This document shows, piece after piece, positions 42,468 to 49,119 of a stretch of DNA of 64,000 bases (its first letter is position 1; every line of letters begins with the position of its first letter). The notes under the pieces were generated by a model. That model ran no database searches. It saw nothing but the letters and a program-made list of their open reading frames with translations, and was not told the DNA's origin. Where the stretch lies: contig NZ_CP150290.1 of the NCBI RefSeq assembly GCF_038051995.1, positions 6,734,501-6,798,500 on the forward strand, given 5' to 3'. This stretch comes from Paenibacillus sp. FSL H8-0537. GTDB lineage: Bacteria; Bacillota; Bacilli; Paenibacillales; Paenibacillaceae. The position numbers were made by a program, and so were the translations under genes.

Positions 42468-42487
42468 GTTCATACGCCGTTCATTTT
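42468..42487 (+). promoter_or_regulatory. candidate HssR-binding direct repeat upstream of hrtB
   Basis: GTTCATACG-CC-GTTCATTTT, two 9-nt half-sites separated by 2 nt, matching the form of the staphylococcal HssR box (GTTCATATT repeated after 2 nt) in 14 of 18 half-site positions, with GTTCAT intact in both. It lies just upstream of a TACACT -10-like box at 42495-42500, where an activator would replace a weak -35. Confidence 0.7.
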
Positions 42488-42497
42488 CACTTTTTAC

Positions 42498-42515
42498 ACT
42501 TGTGGCATCACAAGT
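42498..42515. promoter_or_regulatory. inverted repeat in the hrtB leader
   Basis: ACTTGTG-GCAT-CACAAGT, a perfect 7-bp inverted repeat between the -10-like box and the hrtB SD. It could be an operator or an mRNA hairpin limiting access to the adjacent AGGAGG. Confidence 0.45.
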
Positions 42516-42528
42516 AGGAGGAATGAGA

Positions 42529-43653
42529 ATGTATTTGGCCCTTAGAGAAATGCGTTTTGCCAAAACCCGTTATTTGCTCATTATGGCGATTATGCTGCTC
42601 GTTTCCTTTCTGGTCCTGTTCGTAACCGGACTTGCGGGCGGGCTCGCTTATGCGAATGCCTCCGCTGTCGAAAATATGCCCGCCACCCATTTCCTTATGC
42701 AGCAGGATGCGAGTCAACGCTTCGCCCGCTCTATCGTTGGGGAGAAGGAGCTTAACAAAGCCCGTTCGGTCGTTGGCGACGCAAATGCCCAGCGGCTTGG
42801 CGTGCAAATGACGACGGTAACAGGCGGAACGGACGGAATGAAAACAGATATTACGTTATTCGGCGTGGACATGAGCAGCTGGCTCGCACCGACTGTCGTC
42901 TCCGGCTCAGCCGTCTCCAATACGGGGGCAGGCGAGGTTGTCGTAGACCGCAAGCTGGCGGAGGAAGGCATAACCGTCGGCAGCTTGCTGCATGACCAAA
43001 CGACAGGACTCACGTGGACCGTTAGCGGCTTTACGGAAAATCAGTCGTTCAGCCATACGCCTGCCGTATTTATGAACCTAAGCGACTGGCAGCAGTTGAA
43101 GCAGCAAATGGCCGGCCGCGCAGCAGTTGATCCCGCATTCGCCGCCCCATTCAATGCCATAGCCATACAAGCAACGGATACAGAAGCAGAGCTGCTTTCA
43201 CAGCAGCTTGAAGATGCGGCGATTATTACGCAAAAGCAAGCGGTAGCCAGCATTCCCGGCTACAAAGAAGAGCAAGGCTCGCTGATGATGATGATCAGCT
43301 TCCTGTTCGTCATCTCCGCCTTCGTGCTCGCCGTCTTCTTCTACGTCATCACCATTCAGAAGACGAGCCAATTCGGCATTCTCAAAGCGATTGGCACCCA
43401 GACATTCTATTTAGCGCGCAGCGTTGTGGCTCAAGCGCTCGTACTTGCTGCTGCCAGCTTAGCCGTAAGCTGCCTGCTGGTTGCGCTTATGGAGGCGGCT
43501 CTGCCCGCTTCGATGCCGTTTCAGTTATCGCCGGCAACGACCTTGTATACTTGCCTGCTTTTTATCGCCATGTCGCTGCTTGGCTCGCTTATTTCCGTCA
43601 TTCAAGTGGCGCGAACTGACGCGCTAGAAGCAATAGGGAGGACAGCAGGATGA
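42529..43653 (+). CDS. hrtB: heme-efflux ABC transporter permease HrtB-like
   Basis: A 374-residue FtsX/DevC-type permease with an N-terminal span (about 15-40), a large extracytoplasmic domain (about 45-270) and three C-terminal spans (about 280-370). The opening MYLALREMRFAKTRYLLIM and following SFLVLFVTGLAGGLAY resemble HrtB. With HrtA it would extrude heme from the membrane. ATG at 42529 has AGGAGG 7 nt upstream; earlier in-frame starts lie in the control region. The ATPase gene overlaps by 4 nt. Confidence 0.85.
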   Translation: MYLALREMRFAKTRYLLIMAIMLLVSFLVLFVTGLAGGLAYANASAVENMPATHFLMQQDASQRFARSIVGEKELNKARSVVGDANAQRLGVQMTTVTGGTDGMKTDITLFGVDMSSWLAPTVVSGSAVSNTGAGEVVVDRKLAEEGITVGSLLHDQTTGLTWTVSGFTENQSFSHTPAVFMNLSDWQQLKQQMAGRAAVDPAFAAPFNAIAIQATDTEAELLSQQLEDAAIITQKQAVASIPGYKEEQGSLMMMISFLFVISAFVLAVFFYVITIQKTSQFGILKAIGTQTFYLARSVVAQALVLAAASLAVSCLLVALMEAALPASMPFQLSPATTLYTCLLFIAMSLLGSLISVIQVARTDALEAIGRTAG

Positions 43654-44330
43654 CAACGACAAAGCTTATGCTGAATGAAATTACGCGGGTTTATCATGAT
43701 GGCGATACCCAGCTGACCGTGCTGGATAAGCTTTCGCTTGAAGTAAAAGCAGGGGAGCTCGTCGCGGTAATGGGGCCTTCCGGCTCTGGCAAAAGCACCT
43801 TTCTATCGATTGCAGGAGCGCTTCTGACGCCGACCAGCGGCGAAGTGCTCATCGACGGCGAATCGCTTGCCGGCAAAAACGGGCAGCAGCTCAGCAAGCT
43901 GCGGCTGCATAACATCGGCTTTATTTTTCAAAGCGCTAATCTGCTTCCCTATTTGAAGGTAGAGGAGCAGTTGATGCTCGTCGCCAAACTGGCGGATAGG
44001 GATAAGCGGGCCGCTCATGCCCGATCAGCCATGCTGCTGGAGCGCCTGGGCCTGCTGCATCGCCGTTCAGCCTATCCGAATCAGCTGTCTGGCGGGGAAA
44101 AACAGCGCGTTGCCATTGCGCGGGCCTGGATGAATGACCCGGCCATTTTGTTTGCCGATGAGCCGACGGCGAGTCTGGATGCAAGCCGAGGGCAGGAGGT
44201 TGTGGCGATGCTCGCTCGCGAGGTGAAAACGGAGGGCAAAGCCGCCGTTATGGTTACGCATGATGAGCGTGTACTGCATTTATGCGACCGCATTTTACAT
44301 TTAAAAAATGGCGTATTAGTCAGCGCATAA
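43650..44330 (+). CDS. hrtA: heme-efflux ABC transporter ATPase HrtA-like
   Basis: A 226-residue ABC ATPase of the MacB/LolD type with Walker A GPSGSGKST (42-50), Q-loop FQSANLLPY, signature LSGGEKQRVAIARA and Walker B ILFADEPTASLD, and H-loop VTHDE. It powers the HrtB permease. The start ATG overlaps the hrtB stop (ATGA) and lies just after GGAGGACAGCAGG. Length is near that of HrtA (about 221). Confidence 0.87.
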   Translation: MTTTKLMLNEITRVYHDGDTQLTVLDKLSLEVKAGELVAVMGPSGSGKSTFLSIAGALLTPTSGEVLIDGESLAGKNGQQLSKLRLHNIGFIFQSANLLPYLKVEEQLMLVAKLADRDKRAAHARSAMLLERLGLLHRRSAYPNQLSGGEKQRVAIARAWMNDPAILFADEPTASLDASRGQEVVAMLAREVKTEGKAAVMVTHDERVLHLCDRILHLKNGVLVSA

Positions 44331-44395
44331 GCACCAGCATAACGGCCACATGACGATAATATAACGACTATGTGAGCGGGATTTAAGCCCGCAGC

Positions 44396-44460
44396 CCTAG
44401 CTGTTTCAAGCAAGAACAGCCCCTTCGGTGGACGGCTGCCTTCATCCGCTTTGGTATAAT
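44396..44460. repeat. fragment of the dispersed hairpin repeat
   Basis: CTGTTTCAAGCAAGAACAGC followed by CCTTCGGTGGACGGCTGCC is a decayed version of module one in the inverted sense. It directly precedes a GGTATAA...TTATACC palindrome that may include the -10 box of the next gene. Confidence 0.35.
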
Positions 44461-44498
44461 TTTCTTATACCTGTGTCTCGTACCGAAAGGATGATAGT

Positions 44499-46037
44499 AT
44501 GATCGCCAAGATTGGAGATATTTTTGCTGTATATGAAGAACGGCTTCAGCAATATGCCGCCTGCCAGGTTATTAGGATTAAAGAGCAGGCTTCGAGCCGT
44601 CAAAAAGACTTAATCGCCGTGCTGGAGCTTGATTGGCACAGCGACCAGCTGCCGACCGAGGACGAGCTGGGGCATATAAAGCCGCTCATTTGCAATTATT
44701 ATTTTTGGAATGACCGCTGGGATTACTGCTTTGTGGACGCCAATGTGCCCCAGCATTATCGCCTAGTCGGCAACATTCCCCCGCTTATTGAAGCGGAATG
44801 CAACAGCTATGGCGGCTGGCGGACGGGCGGCAGCTTATATCGGCAGCTCCAGTGGGAGGCGATTCCCGCCGAGCTTCGCGCCCGTTTCAAAGCAGCAGCG
44901 GGCTCCAACGAACAGGTGGACATTGCCGGATTCCCGGCAAAGCTGTCGACAAGCACGTTACGCCAGGGGGCGCTGGAGCAGCTGGAGGACTGGTCGGAGC
45001 TGCATAAGCTGCCCTGTTTGACTCAGATTCACACCACGCACCCCTATAGGCCTGAGCTTAGCGCCTATTTGCAAAGCACACCGTTCGTGAATGAGCTGCA
45101 TTTGGACGATCCCCGTGCCACAGAGCTGGATTTCACGGGAACGAGCTTAAGCCGCCTTATCTTGAAGGCTGAGCAAGTGGAATCGCTAAAGCTTCCTAAA
45201 GGGCTGAGCCAGCTTTCCTTAGTCGGTCCCGTTTCCGATAAGCTGCGGATTCATGCAGAACATGATGGCAAGGAGCTTCTGCTTATGATGGACAAGCAAG
45301 CGACAAGCCATTATGGACTAAGCCAGTTAGGGGCACTGAATATTCGCGGGGTAGCGGACATCGATTTGGCCGAGCTCGCCGGGCAGTTTCCTCATTTGCA
45401 CGAGCTGCGCATTTGGGGGGCTCCAGGGTACGCTGCAAATATGGGCGAAATCGCCAAGCTCAAGGGGCTGCACACCTTCACAACCTATGATCTGTTCGGC
45501 TTCTCCGGCGAGGAGTTCCCCCTGCCAGACACGCTGCCGCAGCTCGGCATGCTTTGGCTGGACAGCCTTCCTGCTGATGCCGCCAAGACGATCAAAGCCC
45601 GCTACAAAAAGGCGGCAGCAGACGGCCTCGACCTCTCCGTCACCAAGCCCCGCAAGCCTGAATGGATGGCTGAAAATTTGACCAATCCATTCCGCGACTG
45701 GGATGGGCGTGAGCATATTACGAGCACCAACGCCAAAAAAGCGATGAATCTCTATAAAAAAATGCTGGGCGAGCTTGGCATGCTGGAGAAGCAAGCCGCT
45801 TCGGGCTTGAATGCCGCGGAAGTACACGCTGCTCTGGGCGCGCTCGTAACGGATTTTACTGCAACACTCAATAAAATGGACAGCCGCAGCGGCTTCATCG
45901 AGACGATTGAACGCGAGGAGGTTTACGAGGTGCTGCATGATCTGCTGAAAAATACGAAGCCGAACCTCGCCGAATCCGGCATCGAGATCGATTTGAACCA
46001 GCTGTTCGATATTTTTGACGCTGAACGGGATTTTTAA
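44499..46037 (+). CDS. leucine-rich protein with N-terminal Imm26-like domain
   Basis: A 512-residue soluble protein. Residues 1-95 resemble an Imm26 immunity domain (IGDIFAVYEERLQQYAACQV then YRLVGNIPP, quoted as blocks KIGDIFAVYE and HYRLVGNIPP). The middle (about 190-370) has irregular leucine-rich repeats (LSRLILKAEQ, LSQLSLVG, LHELRIWG and LGMLWLDS). The C-terminal about 110 residues are helical and acidic. No signal peptide. GAAAGGATG lies before ATG. It could be an immunity or interaction protein in a contact-competition system, but no toxin gene is adjacent; the family assignment is tentative. Confidence 0.65.
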   Translation: MIAKIGDIFAVYEERLQQYAACQVIRIKEQASSRQKDLIAVLELDWHSDQLPTEDELGHIKPLICNYYFWNDRWDYCFVDANVPQHYRLVGNIPPLIEAECNSYGGWRTGGSLYRQLQWEAIPAELRARFKAAAGSNEQVDIAGFPAKLSTSTLRQGALEQLEDWSELHKLPCLTQIHTTHPYRPELSAYLQSTPFVNELHLDDPRATELDFTGTSLSRLILKAEQVESLKLPKGLSQLSLVGPVSDKLRIHAEHDGKELLLMMDKQATSHYGLSQLGALNIRGVADIDLAELAGQFPHLHELRIWGAPGYAANMGEIAKLKGLHTFTTYDLFGFSGEEFPLPDTLPQLGMLWLDSLPADAAKTIKARYKKAAADGLDLSVTKPRKPEWMAENLTNPFRDWDGREHITSTNAKKAMNLYKKMLGELGMLEKQAASGLNAAEVHAALGALVTDFTATLNKMDSRSGFIETIEREEVYEVLHDLLKNTKPNLAESGIEIDLNQLFDIFDAERDF

Positions 46038-46063
46038 ATCATAGATTCAGCTTACACTAGACA

Positions 46064-46108
46064 CGAAAAACCGCCTGTCTCCGGGCTTCCGGGAGCAGGC
46101 GGTTTTCG
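46064..46108. terminator. strong terminator between the LRR gene and rsgA-like gene
   Basis: CGAAAAACCGCCTG pairs with CAGGCGGTTTTCG with inner CCGG/CCGG pairing; convergent genes on both sides share it. Confidence 0.88.
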
Positions 46109-46177
46109 CATTTGCCGAGCTTAGCTTTAACCTAATTCCGACCTATTTCTTAACACTAGTGAGCTAGTTACTGCTAG

Positions 46178-47341
46178 TTACTCATCATCCCCCATATCGG
46201 CCACATAGGCGGAAGCCGACCGTCTGCCTTCCCGCGATTTGGCGGACACGCGCTTCTCGGCCTGTTTTTTCGTGCGCCTATTTACCGATTCCTCTTTACG
46301 CGCCATATGCGCCAGCTCCTTCTCCATCTTCTTGAAGTTGGCAAAGCGGCGCTGCTCCAGCGTTCCATCCGCAATCGCCTGCTTGACGGCACAGCCCTCC
46401 TCCTTAACATGTCGACAATCGTGAAAACGGCAGCTCGCAGCCAGCTCCCCAATATCGGAAAAAGTCGTATCCATACCCTCATCTGACTCCCATAATTGCA
46501 GCTCCCGCATACCCGGCGTGTCAACGATAATCGCACCGCTCGGCGTGACAAACATTTCACGATGTGTCGTCGTATGCCGCCCTCTGGCGTCGCTTTCGCG
46601 AATTTGCTGGACGCGCTGCTTCTCTTCATCCGCCAGCCAGTTAAGCAGCGTCGACTTGCCGACACCGGAGGAGCCGGTTATCGCGATCGTCTGCCCAAGG
46701 AGCAAATATTCGGCTAACGCCTCCCGCCCCTGATTTTCAAAAGCACTCACGGTATGGACGGGAACGCCGGGAGCTATCCCCTCCACCAGCGCGGTATAAT
46801 GATCGGGGTCATCACAAAGATCGGCCTTGGTCAGCAGCACAACCGGCTTCGCCCCGCTCTCCCACACGGCGAGCAAATACCGCTCTATTTTCCGCAGATT
46901 AAAATCCTGATTCAAGGCATTCGTAATAAAAACATAATCCAGGTTGGCGCTGATTACCTGCACATCGACCCGCTGCCCTGCCTCCTTGCGCACCATCGCC
47001 GAGCGGCGGGGCAGAAGCGCATGAATAACGGCCCTCGCCTCACCGGGGAGCGGCTGCGCCAGCACCCAATCGCCTACCGCTGGAAAATCTCCGCGATTGA
47101 CTGCTTCAAACTCGAATTTTCCGGTGACAACGGCCGCCTGCTCGCCTGCGTCCGTCACAATTCGGTACTGATGTGAAAACTGCGCTACGACGCGCGCTGG
47201 CACCAGCGGCACACCTCCTGCTGCTATGCGCTGCAGCTCGACTTCCCAATGCTCATTCCAGCCATAGGCCTGCAGCAGCGTTTTGTGTTCCTGTGTTTCC
47301 GGTTGTTGCTTGTTTTCTTGATTTTCCTTATTCAATGTCAA
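46178..47341 (-). CDS. rsgA: RsgA-type ribosome-associated GTPase (second-paralog type)
   Basis: A circularly permuted GTPase of about 387 residues. An OB-fold (about 40-110) is followed by G4 (LLTKADLC), G1 (GSSGVGKST) and G3 (DTPGM), then a C-terminal zinc domain with Cys/His ligands in CRFHDCRHVKEEGC. The tail is rich in Arg/Lys. RsgA helps 30S subunit maturation and releases from ribosomes after GTP hydrolysis. The extended N- and C-terminal tails suggest the accessory paralog found in Paenibacillus rather than the housekeeping copy (inferred). TTG at 47341 is the likely start since GGAGG lies 8 nt upstream; an ATG at 47356 overlaps that SD. A short ORF transcript lies upstream. Confidence 0.88.
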   Translation of the reverse strand: MTLNKENQENKQQPETQEHKTLLQAYGWNEHWEVELQRIAAGGVPLVPARVVAQFSHQYRIVTDAGEQAAVVTGKFEFEAVNRGDFPAVGDWVLAQPLPGEARAVIHALLPRRSAMVRKEAGQRVDVQVISANLDYVFITNALNQDFNLRKIERYLLAVWESGAKPVVLLTKADLCDDPDHYTALVEGIAPGVPVHTVSAFENQGREALAEYLLLGQTIAITGSSGVGKSTLLNWLADEEKQRVQQIRESDARGRHTTTHREMFVTPSGAIIVDTPGMRELQLWESDEGMDTTFSDIGELAASCRFHDCRHVKEEGCAVKQAIADGTLEQRRFANFKKMEKELAHMARKEESVNRRTKKQAEKRVSAKSREGRRSASAYVADMGDDE

Positions 47342-47384
47342 ATCGTATTCCTCCATTTGTTGGATGATTATTTATTTAGGTAAA

Positions 47385-47421
47385 GCAAAAAAGACCACAG
47401 CATAATCCTGCGGTCTTTTTC
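47385..47421. terminator. hairpin with U-tract in the rsgA-like leader
   Basis: AAAAAGACC and CAG pair with CTG and GGTCTTTTT around a 7-nt loop; on the minus strand it is followed by T6. It lies only about 45 nt upstream of the rsgA-like start, with no gene ending there, so it is either an attenuator for that gene or the end of an upstream minus-strand RNA. Confidence 0.6.
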
Positions 47422-47467
47422 TCGCACAGCGATGCCAAGGAGCAGCATCTGTACGCACAAACGCAAA

Positions 47468-47560
47468 GGGCAGTCTCCACCTTTCGGCGGCCAAAGCCCA
47501 TTTCGAGGGTGAAATATAAGCCGGTTATAAGCGTGAAGCTTATAAAGGCTTATATTTTAA
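47468..47560 (+). repeat. dispersed hairpin repeat, copy with complete module two
   Basis: CTTTCGGCGGCCAAAGCCC, then TTTCGAGGGTGAAATATAAG and an inverted AAATATAAGCC...GGCTTATATTTT. It abuts the terminator at 47559-47597, between the short-ORF transcript and rsgA. Confidence 0.7.
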
Positions 47561-47597
47561 AAAAGTCCGCAGGACACCAACTTGGTCTCCTGCGGAC
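47559..47597 (-). terminator. strong terminator of the 19-codon ORF transcript
   Basis: On the minus strand GTCCGCAGGA pairs with TCCTGCGGAC over 10 bp, with ACCAA/TTGGT pairing inside, followed by T6. No annotated-size gene ends here; it closes the short transcription unit starting near 47756. Confidence 0.85.
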
Positions 47598-47670
47598 ACA
47601 AAAAAGCTTCAAAAACGGCCCAGCCCTGCTGCACTTCCCCCAGCAGAAGCCTTATGCTCTATCCGTCTTC

Positions 47671-47730
47671 TTAGCTTAAGTCCGTAGAGACCGACGCCAT
47701 AACAATTAACTCTCTGCTCATTGTGCTCAT
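47671..47730 (-). CDS. 19-residue short ORF, candidate leader peptide or small protein
   Basis: ATG at 47730 to TAA at 47671 encodes MSTMSRELIVMASVSTDLS. It has a full AGGAGG SD at 47741-47746, 10 nt upstream, and a consensus promoter ending 33 nt before the start. Downstream come CTGCTG/CAGCAG pairing, a GAAGCTTTTTT element and the terminator at 47559-47597. The peptide is uncharged at its C-terminal half and has no membrane helix. A second ATG at 47737 in another frame would give 42 residues, but its SD spacing of 3 nt is poor. Function unknown: it may be a regulatory leader whose translation state controls read-through toward the rsgA-like gene, or an independent small protein. Confidence 0.5.
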   Translation of the reverse strand: MSTMSRELIVMASVSTDLS

Positions 47731-47762
47731 ATAACATCAGCCTCCTTCTTCAAATTAGTTCC

Positions 47763-47791
47763 AGTATAGACTTGGAAGACCAGCCAGTCAA
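47763..47791 (-). promoter_or_regulatory. consensus promoter of the short-ORF transcript
   Basis: On the minus strand TTGACT (47791-47786) and TATACT (47768-47763) are separated by 17 nt; each matches five of six consensus bases. Transcription would start near 47756, leaving about 26 nt before the ATG. Confidence 0.7.
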
Positions 47792-47881
47792 GCCGGGCAG
47801 TCGCCTTTTTATTGCTTGTTTATTTAGAGACGTAGTAGAATTAAGTTTAAAACCGTGCTACAGGCACGAAGGAGAATGGAA

Positions 47882-48397
47882 ATGGACGAGACGACAACTG
47901 GAAAACTAAAAGTATACATGGCAGGCTTCGAGGTGTTTCGCACCGATGCTGTGGAGCTGGGCAAGCAAATGAAGGAGCTTTGCGAGGCATACGGCTTTGA
48001 AGGTATTTTTCCGCTGGATAAAGATATTAAGCCTTCACCGACAAAATGGGAGACGGCACAGGCGATTTTCGCCGGCAACGTCAAGCTTGTGCAGAAGGCC
48101 GATATTATCATCGCCAACTTGAACCCTTTTCGCGGACATGAGCCGGATTCCGGCACGGTATTTGAGTGCGGGCTTGGCTACGCGATGAATAAGAAGCTGT
48201 ACGGCTTCGTCAGCGATAAGCGCACACAGGCGGAGAAGCTGCTGCCCGGCACCGATTCGCAAACTGGATTGTATCAGGATGGCATGCAGGTAGAGAACTT
48301 CGAGCTGCCAACCAACCTTATGCTGTCTGTCCCGCTGACGATGGTTGAGGGCGGGCTTGAGGATGCCTTGAAGCAGGCACGCCAGGACCTTTTATAA
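47882..48397 (+). CDS. nucleoside 2-deoxyribosyltransferase family protein
   Basis: A 171-residue enzyme that moves the deoxyribose of a nucleoside between bases, or hydrolyses deoxynucleotides. Family features are the opening VYMAGFEVFR, the Asp-containing DIIIANLNPFRG and the catalytic Glu95 in GTVFECGLGYA. ATG at 47882 follows GGAG by 7 nt. It diverges from the short-ORF transcript and is followed by a strong terminator. Confidence 0.9.
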   Translation: MDETTTGKLKVYMAGFEVFRTDAVELGKQMKELCEAYGFEGIFPLDKDIKPSPTKWETAQAIFAGNVKLVQKADIIIANLNPFRGHEPDSGTVFECGLGYAMNKKLYGFVSDKRTQAEKLLPGTDSQTGLYQDGMQVENFELPTNLMLSVPLTMVEGGLEDALKQARQDLL

Positions 48398-48453
48398 ACG
48401 CTGACCTTAAAGCCACAATTCCCTGTTTCACGCTGAAATATAAACACAAGAAT

Positions 48454-48502
48454 AAGAGCTGGCTCACAAGCAACTATCGCTTGGAGCCAGCTCTTTTCTT
48501 CT
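48454..48502 (+). terminator. terminator of the deoxyribosyltransferase gene
   Basis: AAGAGCTGGCTC pairs with GAGCCAGCTCTT, with CAAGC/GCTTG pairing inside, followed by TTCTTCTT. Confidence 0.85.
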
Positions 48503-48671
48503 TCAAGCACCAATAGCGCTTGCCTAGCAGTCATCTAAATGCTGTGTCCAGCTAGCCAGCAGTTATATCTTTATGCGAGGGGTCCAGCCGCAGCAAGAAA
48601 TGAAGCTGCTCGACATCGATCTCTTCATGGCTATTATCGTATTCCCTAACTGCAACGTCCTCCCATAAGCA

Positions 48672-48998
48672 TTGTTTTTCTTTAATACCCTGGACAAACG
48701 TATCCCAACACTCAGCATCGTCATGCTGTCGATCGGTTATTTTGCATCCCAGCTGCCTTCCGGCGTTATCTGGACACTGGCAGCAGATATAGCACCAGGC
48801 GAGCAGGTCGCTTCCTTGGGCGCCATTCAAAACTTTGGCGGATTTCTAGGAGCCGCATGCGCACCAATCGTAACGGGCTACATTTTGGATACGACTGGAA
48901 GCTTCAATAATGTATTTCTGCTGGGAGCAGGCCTGCTGCTGCTTGGAGCGGTCTCCTACGGCATCTTCTTGAAAAAGCCCATTCCCAAAACCGCATAG
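48672..48998 (+). pseudogene. C-terminal fragment of an MFS transporter
   Basis: The frame encodes only the last three to four membrane spans of a major facilitator (anion:cation symporter/ExuT-DgoT type; blocks PSGVIWTLAADIAPGEQ and GFLGAACAPIVTGYI). The N-terminal 300 or so residues are absent, no start or SD is present, and the sequence upstream is unrelated. It is a remnant left by deletion or rearrangement. A terminator at 49025-49074 still follows. Confidence 0.8.
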
Positions 48999-49024
48999 CC
49001 GCGTTTCAGTAGAAGAGGCAGATA

Positions 49025-49074
49025 AAAAACAGCAGCTGGTCCCTTTCCTAAAAAAGGGCACAGCTGCTGTTTTG
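49025..49074. terminator. terminator between MFS remnant and glycosidase gene
   Basis: AAAACAGCAGCTG pairs with CAGCTGCTGTTTT with CCTTT/AAAGG inside. It serves both convergent sides. Confidence 0.88.
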
Positions 49075-49119
49075 GCTATATTTTATAAATATAGAAGTGC
49101 GTTTAGATGCTGTTCCCGC

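Noticed and set aside
48552..48830. Minus-strand frame with a plausible tail (block EEIDVEQLHFLLRLDP)
   Set aside because: Its right half is antisense to the MFS remnant. The left 40 residues might be the end of a broken gene, but there is no start and no recognised family.
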